Positions 49,301 through 60,779 of a stretch of DNA of 64,000 nt are shown in pieces. Source of the stretch: Coptis chinensis (lineage: Eukaryota; Streptophyta; Magnoliopsida; Ranunculales; Ranunculaceae); NCBI GenBank assembly GCA_015680905.1, contig CM027378.1, forward strand, positions 36,491,001 to 36,555,000, given 5' to 3'. The position numbers and the translations under genes are program-made. The notes below the pieces were generated by a model. That model had not been told where the DNA came from, ran no database searches, and saw nothing but the letters and a program-made list of their open reading frames with translations. The stretch's first letter is position 1. Each line of letters opens with the position of its first letter.

Positions 49301-51260
49301 GTGGTCGTGTGAGTATCCCCTAAGGTGCATTATCGATGGGAGGGACACGGGGTCCTTGTACTTAACTATTCCATTGTGTTCTGTTAAAGTTGGAAACTGT
49401 TCTGTTAAAAGGCGTATTTAGGAATCTTTGTCTTACACCTAGTAGTGCACAACTCTTTAAGAAACTTAGCATGGTGAGGTAACTTTTTAATCGCTTCAAA
49501 GAAAGGTAAGTTTATCGTTAGATTTTTAAAAACTTCCCTAATCTCGTCAAAATTTGTATCCTTGTTTAACATAGCTAATTTCTGAGAAAACGATGGTTTC
49601 TCTCTATATTTAGCTTATGAATCAACTGGATGTCTAACATTTGCTTTATGTTTCTTAGGTTGTGGTTTAACTGGTACCTCTACAGAGGTAGGATCTTCAG
49701 TATCTGTTTCGGTATCTAGTATAATATCTTGTGTAGGGACTACTGGCGGGGTAACTATAGACATAGTTACTTTGTTATCCACCACTCTACCTGAACGGAG
49801 AGTGGTGATGGAATTTATCTCCCCTACGTTTGCATTTTCATTACTAGTATTATCGTTTACCTCAAAGGCTGTGTCTAGTGTTTTCGGATTAGGTATCGCT
49901 TGTCTTGAAAACACACCTTTGGGTTGCACTTTCTCTTGAGCTAACTGATGTAAGGAAAGTTGGATGGCTTGTAAAATCTGTTGTTGAGATTGCATAAAGG
50001 TATCAGAACGATCCGATTGTGGAGTAGTATTTGCTACTGGTTGTGTGACAGGAACTATGTCACGTTGATTATTAATTGGTGGATTTTGGTAGTTATTATT
50101 TATCGGAATGATACCTCTATTAGCATTATAATTATTATTGTTATAATTATTATAATTACCCTGACCTTGTGCTTGACCTTGTCGTGGTTGCGCTTGGTTG
50201 TAATAATTATAATTACCCTGACCTTGTCCTTGTCGTGGTTGAGCTTGGTTATAATTGTTTGTTTGCCTAACATTTGGGTTAAACAACCTTGGAGGTTGTT
50301 GATGATTTTGCCAACCGAAGTTGGGGTTTTGTCGTCTAGCTGCGTTAGGATCGCTATTAATGGAACAAACGTTATCTTGTTGTGATTGTTGTTGCTCATA
50401 AGCGAAAGGACAATAGGAGTCGGGATGCTCTGGACTCAAACAGAAATTACATGGATTGGAGTTGACATTCATGACGGGGATAGGCGTTTGTTGAACAGAA
50501 ATAGCCTCTACCTTTTTAGTTAGACATTCGATTAAATTTTTAAGTTCCGTATCGGGTTTCATCTCAAACATACCGGCGGCCTTTACTGTTGTAGAAGAAC
50601 TAGCATTGCGGGAGATATCGTCACTACCCAGTTATTATAACGCTTAGTATGATCTTCTAAAAATTTGCAAGCCTCTGAGACTCCTTTACTTAAGAAACTA
50701 CCCCCATTCATTATGTCAAGGACTTCTTTATGGTGGTGTAGAAGTCCCTTGAAAAAGGCACGAACTAACATGTCTTTCGCGAGGTTATGATGTGGACACT
50801 CTATAAGTTGATCGACGAAACAATTCCAAGCCTCTGAAAATGATTCATGAGGATTCCGTCAAAAGAAATGAATCTTGGAAAGCATTTCATCGGTCTTCAG
50901 TGGTGGGTAAAAATGTTCCATGAATAGTTGAACAAGTTTAGCCCACGAGTCCACAGAATTAGGCGCTTGGGCAGTTAACCAAGACGCCGCCTTATCGGCT
51001 AAGGTGAAGGGAAATACCCTCAGTTTAATTTGTTCAGCACCTACCGTAGGATGGTGGCATGTAGTAAGGACTTGGTCAATCCTATGCATGTGCTGATAAA
51101 GCTTTTCATGGTCTAACCCATGAAAAACGGGTAACAAATTAAAAATATTTGGGGGGATTCGGAAATCCCCCACTGGGTCTGATAGAACGATGCAAGATTT
51201 AGGGCTATCGTTCAAGGCTTTGTAAAAGTCAGAAAGAGGAGACTCTCTTTCTTCAGCCAT
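49301..51260 (-). pseudogene. Gag of element B, broken
   Basis: Starts MAEERESPLSDFYKALNDSP at 51260. Matrix/capsid blocks include LLPVFHGLDHEKLYQHMHRI, RVFPFTLADKAASWLTA, a TGA after KIHFF, then RNPHESFSEAW and LDIMNGGSFLSKG. The frame changes near 50590 into ECLTKKVEAISVQ and a zinc knuckle CNFCLSPEHPDSYC. A strikingly Asn/Tyr/Gln-rich segment follows (QAQPRQGQGQGNYNYYN, two copies). ITTLRSGRVVDN near 49800 marks the passage to protease. The last intact ORF ends at 49615. Confidence 0.85.
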
Positions 51261-52056
51261 TACTTCAGGTGATAGGTGTGGTATGCTAGCTAGAGGTGTA
51301 GTGAGTGGTATACTAGAAAGACTTGTTTGTTGCCGTTGTCAGTTAATTACGTAGGTGTTTTTCTTCGGCCTGACCTTAATCTCATGCAAGGCTAATACCA
51401 ATCTTATTGAAACACAACAACACTCCAAACAATCCTGATATGCTAGTATGAACCTCTAACAGAAGATGCGAGGTATGGAAGAAAAGAGTACATGAAAGCC
51501 TCCTTGCTTCGCTTATGAATAGCGTCTTGTTTACGCGTGCTCAGTGTATATAACAAGTTAGAACACTGAAAACTTTGAAGAAATGGAAGTTCGAAACAAA
51601 CCTGTGGAAATCGGGCAATTTCAGCAGAGGGCACGGGTGCGCTCAGAATATGCCTAGGCAGGGCGCAGGTCGCGCTCAGGCAAAAGTTAGGATTCCAGGC
51701 ATGTGGGCACAAGTGGCGCTCCAAGTTAGCCTTGGTAGGGTGCAGGTCGCGCTCAGGCAAAAGTTAGAATTCCAGGCGTGTGAGCGTGGGGTGCGCTCGT
51801 ATTTTGCCTTGGCAGGGCGCAGGTGGCGCTCAGCCAAAAGATGGAATTCCAGGCGGTTGGGAGCAGGGTGCGCTCCAATTTGGCTTGCCCAGGGCGCGGG
51901 CGCGCTCCGAGTAATTTTTTCCGAGAAAAATTTAAGTGCTGAAACAAACAACCACAATGAGAATCAAACAAGGGTGGGTGGGTTATGGGACTTTGAAAAA
52001 CTATCAATTCTAAAGAAAACAATACTAAAGAGTACTAAGATGGCAGCGACACCATT
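51261..52056 (-). other. Leader of B with PBS and GC-rich repeats
   Basis: Between the 5' LTR (52057) and the gag start. The PBS TGGTGTCGCTGCC is complementary to 52042-52054. From about 51625 to 51915 the motif GAGCGC(A/C)ACCTGCGCCC, with the spacer TGGAATTC, recurs six or more times. The same motif recurs at 45085-45200 before ORFy. Confidence 0.75.
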
Positions 52057-53542
52057 TGATAAATATAAAAAAGATAGCTTTACTCACAAATAAAGCTATG
52101 AAACTCTAAACGCAAGTAAAACTATAAACTGGACTGTTACTTATCAAAGATATTTGTTTTCTACTCTCGAATCTATTGACGTAGAGTTGGAATAGAAGAT
52201 TCGTTCCACTCCTAGTCCCTTAGCATTCAAGTTTTCTACAATTAACGAGTCTATCCAAAGTCTAATGAGAGTAATGGTGGAATTTATACTGCGATATGAA
52301 TTCAAATAACAAGCTACAAATAACGAAATGACAAATTGCTAAGAGTTGAATCTAGATAGAGAATTAGGGGAATTTGATTCCACCTTGACTCTAACTTAAT
52401 AAACTAGCGTAGATTTGTCGTAAACCAATTCTTACGTTCTCACGGTAAGAATTGGTCGTTTTAATCCCTAATTATACATGGCATTTCTACCAATTCATAA
52501 CTAGCATATGAGGTCGTCCACCCATTCTCATGGCGAATCAACGACCTTCTAGAGTGGAATAGATTCTTACAACGATTCTATACTACACTATCAAGTTTTC
52601 ATCAAACCCCTCTAATGGAGATTTAGCCTTGATTCATCAAACTATCATTTTCCATTGAATTAAAACTAGACATAATATAAAGATTTGAACTTTACTAATT
52701 TTAACTAACAATACTTCAAATCTAATTAATACTAAGAATGGAATAACAACAAGAATTGAACTTAGATCTACAAATTTAAATGGCAAAATCGAAATGATCA
52801 AGAACTACTATTTTATTTATCTAATCAATGAAGAACAATCATTCCCAAATAACTAATCTAAAACAATGTATGAAACTAATTAATTAACTAATTGAAATTC
52901 CAAAAACTAGATCTACAAGCTATTTTAATGGCTACTTTCTATTCTAAGCTATCTAACTATATCTTTCTTAAGAGCTAAGTCTTGTTTTATGTAAAAGAGG
53001 AGACCAGATCCACAATTTCGTGCATGGGCTGAGGTCTCATGTTTTGGGCTGGAAAATCGAGCCGGCCAATGCCCAATTTCTTCAGTCCACAGAGCCCGTT
53101 TCAGTTGGCTTTGACTTTAGCAAACTTTTTGTCCACTTCTGCTCCTCTAATTGGGTCAAGTCTTGAACCATTGGAAAGCTCTTTCCGAGCCAGTCGTTTT
53201 GACGTAAGGTAGGCCCAAATCTGAGGCTTGAGTCCAAAGATATGGTCTTTGGAAGTTCTGCTGACTTGTGCATTGTTTCTGCCCGTGTTGACTTTTCAGC
53301 TTTTGACCGGGCTTCATAAAAGCTTTGTCTCCTTGAATCTTGGCATTTATCATAGAACTTCTTAACAACTAACCCTTTGCTCCTTTATATCACCAAAGTG
53401 GCACATTTATGCACATAATTGAGCTCCCTACCTGAAATACATAAAAGCACGTAATTAGCATTAACTCTTATTTATTACTCGTATAATTGGTCTAAAAGTA
53501 GTATTATTAAGGGGTTAAAACTACAGTTTTGGGCTCTTATCA
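52057..53542 (-). repeat. 5' LTR of element B
   Basis: Near-identical partner of 40735-42228. It is followed on the minus strand by AA and the PBS, which fixes the orientation of B. Confidence 0.9.
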
Positions 53543-54000
53543 GTGGGAAGTTGTAAAAATGCCAAAAGACCGGACTGCCACTGAACACTGCACGTGGACC
53601 CACTAGGCGGGCCCATAAGATTTGATGAGTCATCATGCAAGTCAAGACAAAGGTGCAAATAATTGGTGCAAATTTGACACCTTGCATGAAGTTAATGAGT
53701 TAGTTGGATTTATGTGATGATTATCTTAAAAAAATGAAAAGTGTCAAATGGGGGTTAGTTGTGGATAAGTGAAAAATAAATGAGAGGAGAGTATTTCACG
53801 TGGGAGAAGAGAAAAAGGCTCTCTTATGTAAAGGGGGGCTAATTTTCGGAGTTGGCTAGCTTTTACTTCCTTGACTTTTACTTTTCATTTACTTCCATGT
53901 CTTTACTTTTAGTTTTTAGTTTTTAGTTTTAAGAAAAAAAGCTTGTAACTTGTTAATGGAGGACTACACCTTCTAGTTCTTGAATAAAAACTTCTGTTTT

Positions 54001-54255
54001 CCTTAGGTTTTTGTTTTTTTTTTTTTTTTTTGGTTGGCAAACCTGTTTTAAATGAGATCAGTAACTCTTTGATGCTAACAGGGTTCGAGCCCCAAACCTC
54101 TAGTATCATCACCCAAAGGTTTTGCCGACTTTGCTAGTCGGCACCTGCAAAAAAATGTGTAGGCAAGCCTGTTTTTAAAGAGATCAGTAACTCAATTGTG
54201 TGTAGCGGAGTTCGAACCCTAGACCTCTAGTACATATCATGCTAACACCTTAGGT
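54001..54255 (-). mobile_element. Dimeric tRNA-type SINE in the 3' LTR of A
   Basis: The insert 54009-54247 is absent from the 5' LTR. The 8-mer CCTTAGGT flanks it (54001-54008 and 54248-54255). A T-run on the left is the A-tail of a minus-strand SINE. On the minus strand, GGGTTCGAACTCC matches a pol III B box. Two similar halves (each with GTTACTGATCTC and AAAACAGG(C/T)TTGCC) make it a dimer. Confidence 0.75.
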
Positions 54256-54941
54256 AATTAGTTGGCTTTGTATTCATTTCTTCTTTCTATCTCTTTTTAC
54301 TTATCTTACTTGTAGTTTTAATTAAATCCTAGGAGCATGAGCTAAAACTCTCCCAAGGAGAGGGTTAATGATGCTCATGTGAGGATCAGGCTACAAATTT
54401 AGGATTCCATAATCACTACTTAAAGACTTAGATTCTATTTTTCATCCTGTCCCAAAATGACAAAGATTGACAAATATCTGATCAACTGTTGTAAAGTAGA
54501 ACTAGGAGTTGGAATGATATTTCAGAGATGAAATATCATTTCAATTCCATGTGCTAGCATGATATGTTTAGAGATAAGTATATTATGTTAGGGATTTGAG
54601 ATGGTAGTGACCTGTTTCTAAAAGACTTGTAGCTAGGCCTTGCATGAGTAGGATTAATCCTTCCTTATCTTTCTCTCTCTTTCATTTAACTATAAAACAA
54701 ACTTACAAATTTTAGATAACTTGTGTAAAAAAAAATCTATCTATCAAATCCTTCTCACTTAGTTCTCCAAGGTGTAGATTTCAGTTGTGATCATTTAGAT
54801 TCTTGTCTTAGAAGTTGGAACAAACTCCCTACTCAAACTAGATTGACATTCTAAAAAGAAAACAGTGAGTAAGGAAATATTGAGTTTTAGCACGTAGTAA
54901 GTAAATTTCTAAAAACACTGAAAAGTGCTAAGATCAGTTAG

Positions 54942-57900
54942 CCTCCACTTGGACCAACTCAGTAGCAGGTTCAACATCCTCCTTAGTAGCAGGTTCAACA
55001 TCCTCCTCAGTAGTAGGTTCAACATCCTCCTTCACTTGCTTACTTACAGCTGCATCTGCTTCACTTTGTGGCCATTGCTCCGTCCCCACTTGGACCCAGT
55101 AGCAAGTTCAACATCCTCCTGCACTTTCTCACTTGTAGCTGCATCTGCTTCACTTTGTTGGCATTGCTCCATCTCCACTTGGTTCAGAGTAGCTGGTTTA
55201 ACATCCTTGTTCACTTGCTCACTTCCAGCTTCAACATCCTTTATCACTTGACTCTGTTGGCATTGGTCAATGTCCACTTGGTCACTTTCAGCTTCAACAT
55301 CCTTTATCTCAATAGCTGCTTCAACATCCTTGGGCTCTTTGTCAATTCCAACTGAATCTACTTCACTCTGTACCTCTATGCCAATGTCAACTTGCTTCAA
55401 TGCCTCTGTCCCAGTAGCTGCTACATCCTTGGACACTTGGTTCTCTGCTTGTAGACTTCCTCCTGTCAACCTCTCTTCAAATTCTTTTCTCTTCGATCTT
55501 AGCCACTTCATCTGTATTAAATCCATAGGATATAATGTCCATTCCAATCCTCAGCCGCATTCTAAATGGTTGCATGTCAATATAGTTTACCCTCTCAGGA
55601 ACACCTCTAAGAAGACTATCAATAAAGGCAAGGCAATATAACCCACAGCTGTTGGAATCTGGTTGTTGTGTGACACTAACAAATTCACAAGCCCATGATT
55701 TGTTCAAATCAACAGTAGAGTTTGGATCAACACACCTAAGCACATAAGGAATCATTCTCTCCAAAGCTAGTTGTTCATCAGAAATTTGGTTTCTACCAAG
55801 AGAATCATAGGTGCACACTTTCATCTCTTTAAAGTTAAAGACATCAACAATCCAGTGACTACCATGAACTTGAAGAGGTACAATTACTCCTTTACCTTAT
55901 ATTGGGTGCGGTTGATTTCTAATCCTTCCTTCAAAGGGGTCCAAATACTCTTTCACAATTTCATTTGTATGGTACAAACCACTAACCACTCTCTCCTCCG
56001 GGCTTGCAACTCGAAAACTTGGGTCTTGTAGCTTATTTTTGAATATCCCACACTCTCTTATCATGAATTTCTACATCCACAAAGTGATGATTAAGCTTAT
56101 CAAACTTAAGTAAGAATAGTGAGTAAGCTTCAACAGAAACTTAGTATTAAAGTATAGAGAACTCACAGCAAAGTAAACATCCTCTACAACAGTATACACT
56201 TCATCTTCCGGAATGGCATGTTCCTTACAGTGCTGCTTATACCACCTTATCAATAGCTTGACATATAAGCTGAGAACCTATAAAATAATCAAATAGGAAT
56301 TAGTAACAATTAACTTTATGTAGTAGTTTACTTTGCATATTAATACCAAGTTGCTGATAGTTTTAGAGCCAATTACTAATGGTAGATTCATTATCTCACC
56401 ATCCACTCATTGTCTTCCATGTAACGAATGAAAATTATGCACTGAAATAACTTGATCATATCCAAAAACTCTCATATCTGGAGAGCTCTGTTGATCCTTC
56501 TTCTTACTGAACTTCTTCCAGTAATAATTGACCACATTTACCTCACCTGTGGTAGTTATTTTCTTGTAAAAGGTTGATGATAGAGCAACCTTGATTAATG
56601 AGTCACAGTCCTTTCCCATCTTCTCTTCCCATAAACTAGTACTTTCTTTTTCCAGTTTTTTCTCCCTCCTTCTTCTACGACCACTCTCTGCACTTTTCTT
56701 ATCCATTTCCTTCTCCATCTGAGTGTGAATGAGTACCACATCAGGTTCCTCCACATCACCAGCATCATGCTGAGCCACAGTGTTATGATCATCATCTACA
56801 GCTGCCACATCATGTTCAGTGCTTACTCCTTCTGATGGTGATAGGGTTAGCAATACAGTTATGTCAGGGAGCTCTGCACTTCCAGCCAATAGAGAAACAA
56901 AACTGAATTTTTCCATTTCTCTATTCAGGACTGCTTCCCCATCAAGATCACCAGGAGGAAGGACTAAAACAGAAGCCAAAGGATATACTTCCCCATCAAG
57001 ATCCCCAGGAGGAGGGACTAAAGCAAAAGACAAAGGAGAGTAAAAGGGAACATGATCAAGCATTGAAGATTCAACATAAGGTACTATAGCAATATGTACC
57101 CCCACCAGGTCCTCCTCCAGCTCCACACTATATTCTTGGTATGTCCCCTTGGGTATGACCTCACTAATCTCTTGCAAAGCACTTGCAAAGAATCGACTCG
57201 AATCATTTTGCACTCTTTGTTATTGTGCAACATTTTCATCTTCATCTGACTCAGCCTGGATCAACTTCCTTCTTTGTTTGGGTGTCTCAGCTTCCTTAAG
57301 CTTCAGCTCCCTTTCCCTTGTTCTCTCACTGATTTGATATTGTTTCTTCAAGTTTTGCCTCTCACTAGCCTTTATAGCCTCATTTTTGCTTGCCCTAGAT
57401 GGTTGAACTCGAGTACCACAAACTTTGACCACTTTCCTTTTCTTTTTTCATCATCGAAAGGTGTATTGAAGTATCTCCCACAACTTCAAGGCTTTAATCC
57501 TTGTCCAATGCTCCTTTTCTTTTATATGAGGAACTAGGAGAAACCTCAAAGGTAACTTTCTTAGAAGCAGATGAACTCCCTTTCTTAGGTTCTGAGTGAA
57601 CCTTCTTCTGGGAAGACTTCTTCGGGGTAGACTTCTTCTGGAAAGACTTCTTCTGGGAAAACCTTGTTGGTGTTTTCAGTTTAGCATTAACACCTACATT
57701 GCTTGGCTTCTTTGGGCTTCGACTTCTAGTTGTAGCTCCTTTCATCAACTCAACCTCTAAACTTTTGTTCCTTGTTCTACTCCTACTCCTTGTTCTACTC
57801 CTTGTTCTACCCCTTGTTCTAGGCAGTTTCACAACCTCAACCTCTGAACTTTTCATACCACCTTTCACCCCACCATGAGCAATCTCTTGAATTATTGTTT

Positions 57901-59696
57901 CCATGCCAGTCCTTATTTCACTCTGGAGTATATCCCCAACAACCCTAACCTCCTTACTGACCTGTTTTAGATTAATCAGAGCACATAACAAAGAATATAA
58001 GTAAGATCCCACTTCACTATTTGTAAAATTGTTGCTGACATATATTGTTTAACAATATCCCAAACATGCAGTTGAATAACAACACCTTATCAGTGCTTCA
58101 TATAACAACATGAGTCCTAACAACATTTACAATTCCAATTCAAGACTATATAATAGGGTACCCATATCATATTACAACTTCTATAACATTATAAGATGGG
58201 TCCCTTATAAGATTATATGAGTAATTCAAATATAAAAAACATGCAAGATGCAAGATCCCACTACACTATTTGTATCATGCATGGGTACCCTATTATCATT
58301 ATGGGATACAACATGCAAGATCCCACTTCACTATTTGTATCATGGGTACTCTATTATCATTCTGGGATACAACATGCAAGATCCCACTTCACTATTTGTA
58401 TCATGGGTACCCTATTATCATTCTGGGATACAACATGCAAGATCCCACTTCACTATTTGTATCATGGGTACCCTATTATCATTCTGGGATACAAGATCCA
58501 AGATCCCATTTCACTATTTGTAAACCACAACAGATACATTATTGCTGACATATATTGTTTGACAATAACTCAATCATGGTACCGTAACATATTACTGCCT
58601 CATATATGAAACAATGCTGCAACATACAGTTTAATAACAACAGATTATCAGTGCTTCATATAACAACATGGTCCTAAGAACATTTGCAATTCCAATTCAA
58701 GACTATATAATAGGGTACCTATATCATATTACAACATTTTTTAACACAGTAAAGAAAACAAGTTACTTACAAGGCCTTTAATTACTTTTGACTGTCTTTG
58801 AAAAAGTTCCTCATTATTGTATTTCCCTGAAACTGCGGCACCACTTTGCATGGGCTGTTGCACCAAAGCATCCTTTAGCACTTCTTCATTTAGTTCTCCT
58901 TCAGACATATCTAGACTTTCCAACACTACTGCCTTCCCCTGAAGAGGCTGAAGCTTTTTCTTATAAGTATGTAGATGTATGTTTCTGGAAGGCAAGTCTA
59001 CCCAATCTAGTATTTTGGGGAACCTACCATCAACTTGTCTCTAAGCCCCAAGAGATGGGATGTGAAGATATACCCAAATAACAAAACAAATTAAACAACC
59101 ATAAATTGCGAAAGAATCCTTTCCAACACTCACCAGGTTAGACATGTCTTCCAAAGACTCTTCTAACATTTCAAACAGAGGTGTGCCCCAAGGAAAGATG
59201 TCAAATGCATTTAAATTCTCGGCCAGATCAATATACCTCCCATCAACTGTCCTAGCATATCCTGGAAGCACAACCTGCAATAGTATATACAACCTATTCA
59301 GCCTAAACACATCATTCTGACTTTCTTCACCAACACTTGATTTTGCCAAGTTTCTAGCTTCCAATATTTCTGTTTCAGAAGCATTGGTTCCTTTAAAAAA
59401 CCTTGCACAAAATTGGGATGGGATCTTGACATCTGCCGTGTAGAATGAATTAGAAACCAACTTTACACTAAGACCAATTATAATAGTTTCATCACTTTTT
59501 TTAAACACCAAATCCTTCTTACCGATTCGGTAGCAAAGTTTGCCTACTTGGTGTCCCAAAACAACATACACTAGCATAGTAGTGGTGTGCATTCTCTCGT
59601 TAATGCTAAAAAAATCCCAAAGCAAGACTTCTCAAAATCTTCCCTCTCTGCAGTAGTGAATGTCTTAAACAATTTATGCATTTTATTGAGTGACAT
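54942..59696 (-). pseudogene. DUF1985 / Ulp1-like C48 peptidase gene of the MULE
   Basis: Minus strand from ATG 59696. DUF1985 spans 59690-59041 (EDFEKSCFGIFLAL, a shift in a T-run near 59608, then DLVFKKSDETIIIGL, DIFPWGTPLFEMLEESL, IYGCLICFVIWVYLHIPSLG). A stop at 59041-59043, then an exon to 58771 ending in a GTAAGT donor. The next exon starts at 57963 after CAG and encodes a Lys/Arg/Ser-rich linker to 57494. The acidic middle part is 57432-56407. The C48 catalytic domain (about 55900-55477) keeps His (55857-55855, SHWIVDVFNF), Asp (55806-55804, YDSLG) and Gln/Cys (QQPDSNSCG, Cys at 55647-55645). An acidic KDVEA-type repeat tail follows. Such genes process or remove SUMO-like modifiers in principle. 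The transposon copies have unknown roles. Confidence 0.82.
57985..58740. repeat. Intronic repeats in the Ulp-like gene (five ~61-bp units inside a ~200-bp duplication)
   Basis: Units starting CATGCAAGATCCCACTTCAC at about 58248, 58312, 58373, 58434 and a partial at 58495 repeat every 61-64 bp. The flanks 57995-58190 and 58500-58735 are diverged copies of each other (GCTGACATATATTGTTT, AGACTATATAATAGGGTACC). The array lies in the intron between 58770 and 57964. Confidence 0.85.
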
Positions 59697-60779
59697 ACGA
59701 ACAATCAAATTAAGTTTTCTCATTTTTGAAAGATTGGAAATGGTCGTAAAATTAGGGATTCAAGGTATTCAATTTGGGTAGGTTTTTTTTGGAAAAATTT
59801 TGTCCGAAAATGAACACTGAACAGTCGTTATAGCTCACACATATTACTACCGACACGTGCTAGTTAAAGGTTAAAAAACCATCATTTCTTCAACTGTTCG
59901 GCAAATAATTAATGTTATCGTATTGTTCCTAACACGTGTTAAAGATTTTTCCCGCCCAAACTAGATTCTTCATCTCACCAGTTAATCTAAGTACATACAT
60001 ATTCTTATGTACAAACCATCATCAACTTCTGAGTCTGGTCATTTTACAAAGGTTGGGACTTCCAAACATTTTGGCTATTTGTATAAGAAAACTTTTTAAA
60101 TATTGAATAACGAACAAGCTTGTAACTAAGTTGGGTGGCAACAACGGTGAAATTTGGCATTGAGATAATAGTTACTACTTCTCAACTTCAGTATGTGCTA
60201 TTAAATGCTACAGTTTTGCTTTACTTGATATTGAATAAAGGACCCTTGAATAAACTTATCAAAGTTAACTTTTGTTTAACTAGTTATTGGATAATATTAT
60301 TTTGTACAAAAGTTTTAAGTGTATATTAAAGTCAACCTGATAGTCTTAATTGTGTTCTTCTTTATGGCTTCAGTTGCTGATGTATCATACATAATACGCT
60401 ACCGGTTATCTCCGTTTAGAATAACACGTCCAGGCCAGTTTTGTGAATGCTAAATACATCTTTTCTTATTGAGTTTCCATACAGATTTCTTTCTCATTAT
60501 CTCGTTATAAACAACAACAGTGTTATAAGGGTACCCCTGATAACCCACAAACAAAACCCAAACATATATATGAACAACATTAACAGTTACTGTGCTGACA
60601 CTCAAGCACAATGAACCGGCCGTTTCACAAACAACACCCACAACAAAATATCATTACATCGATTCATGCCCAAACCTATACAGTGAAACATACTTCCAAA
60701 GCTCCATAAGGTGATCTGTGAAGGAGAAGTGGGATTCCAAAGAAACCCAAGTTGTTGACGATACATGTAAGTGTCACTT
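59697..60779. other. Upstream region of the Ulp-like gene
   Basis: About 1.1 kb of AT-rich sequence between the Ulp start and the deleted transposase copy. It should hold the Ulp promoter. No clear TATA box or other gene was identified. Confidence 0.45.

Larger units (their letters stand above)
40735..53542 (-). mobile_element. Non-autonomous retrotransposon B (gag, protease, ORFx, ORFy; no RT or integrase)
   Basis: The LTRs 40735-42228 (1494 bp) and 52057-53542 (1486 bp) share TGATAAAyA..AAAAGATAG starts and GGGCTCTTATCA ends as read on the plus strand. The target duplication is GCGGG (40730-40734) / GTGGG (53543-53547). On the minus strand the PBS TGGTGTCGCTGCC follows the LTR at 52054, and GTTTGGGGGTGG precedes the LTR at 42229. 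Protein order is gag, protease, ORFx, ORFy. Nothing of RT, RNase H or integrase remains between 47949 and 47018. Its LTRs differ in sequence from those of A and C, but its proteins and 3' hairpins are related. Confidence 0.88.
16799..54936 (+). mobile_element. Retrotransposon A (Ty3/gypsy, Athila/Tat-like) with nested insertions
   Basis: LTRs start TGATAAGCACCC (16799 and 40361) and end GTGCTAAGATCA (24531 and 54936). The 5-bp duplication GTTAG lies at 16794-16798 and 54937-54941. The PBS TGGCGCCGCTGCC follows the 5' LTR and a purine-rich GTTTGGGAGTGG precedes the 3' LTR. Internal order is gag, protease, RT-RNase H, integrase, ORFx, ORFy. Element C splits the 5' LTR, element B and a SINE split the 3' LTR, and a probable solo LTR follows integrase. 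Without the insertions each LTR is about 1.5 kb. Every ORF is broken, so A could move only with help from an intact relative. Confidence 0.88.
40361..54936 (+). repeat. 3' LTR of A, split by element B and a SINE
   Basis: LTR sequence is 40361-40734 and 53548-54936, minus the SINE at 54009-54247. The join ACGCATAGG / TGGGAAGTTGTAAAAATG equals the uninterrupted 5' LTR at 23393-23420. It ends GTGCTAAGATCA followed by the duplication GTTAG. Confidence 0.88.

Noticed and set aside
49981..50385. 134-aa plus-strand ORF rich in Ile, Leu and Thr
   Set aside because: Complement of the Asn/Gln-rich segment of gag B; codon repetition creates the open frame.
51575..52093. 172-aa plus-strand ORF rich in Ala, Gly and Arg
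   Set aside because: It is the antisense reading of the GC-rich leader repeats of B and crosses the PBS into the LTR.
54070..54220. tRNA gene suggested by GTTCGAACC/GTTCGAGCC boxes
   Set aside because: No cloverleaf or anticodon stem can be drawn. A-tail, TSD and dimer layout show a SINE.
58248..58520. Possible CRISPR-like array of 61-bp units
   Set aside because: The units are contiguous tandem copies without distinct spacers, in a plant intron. It is an ordinary minisatellite.
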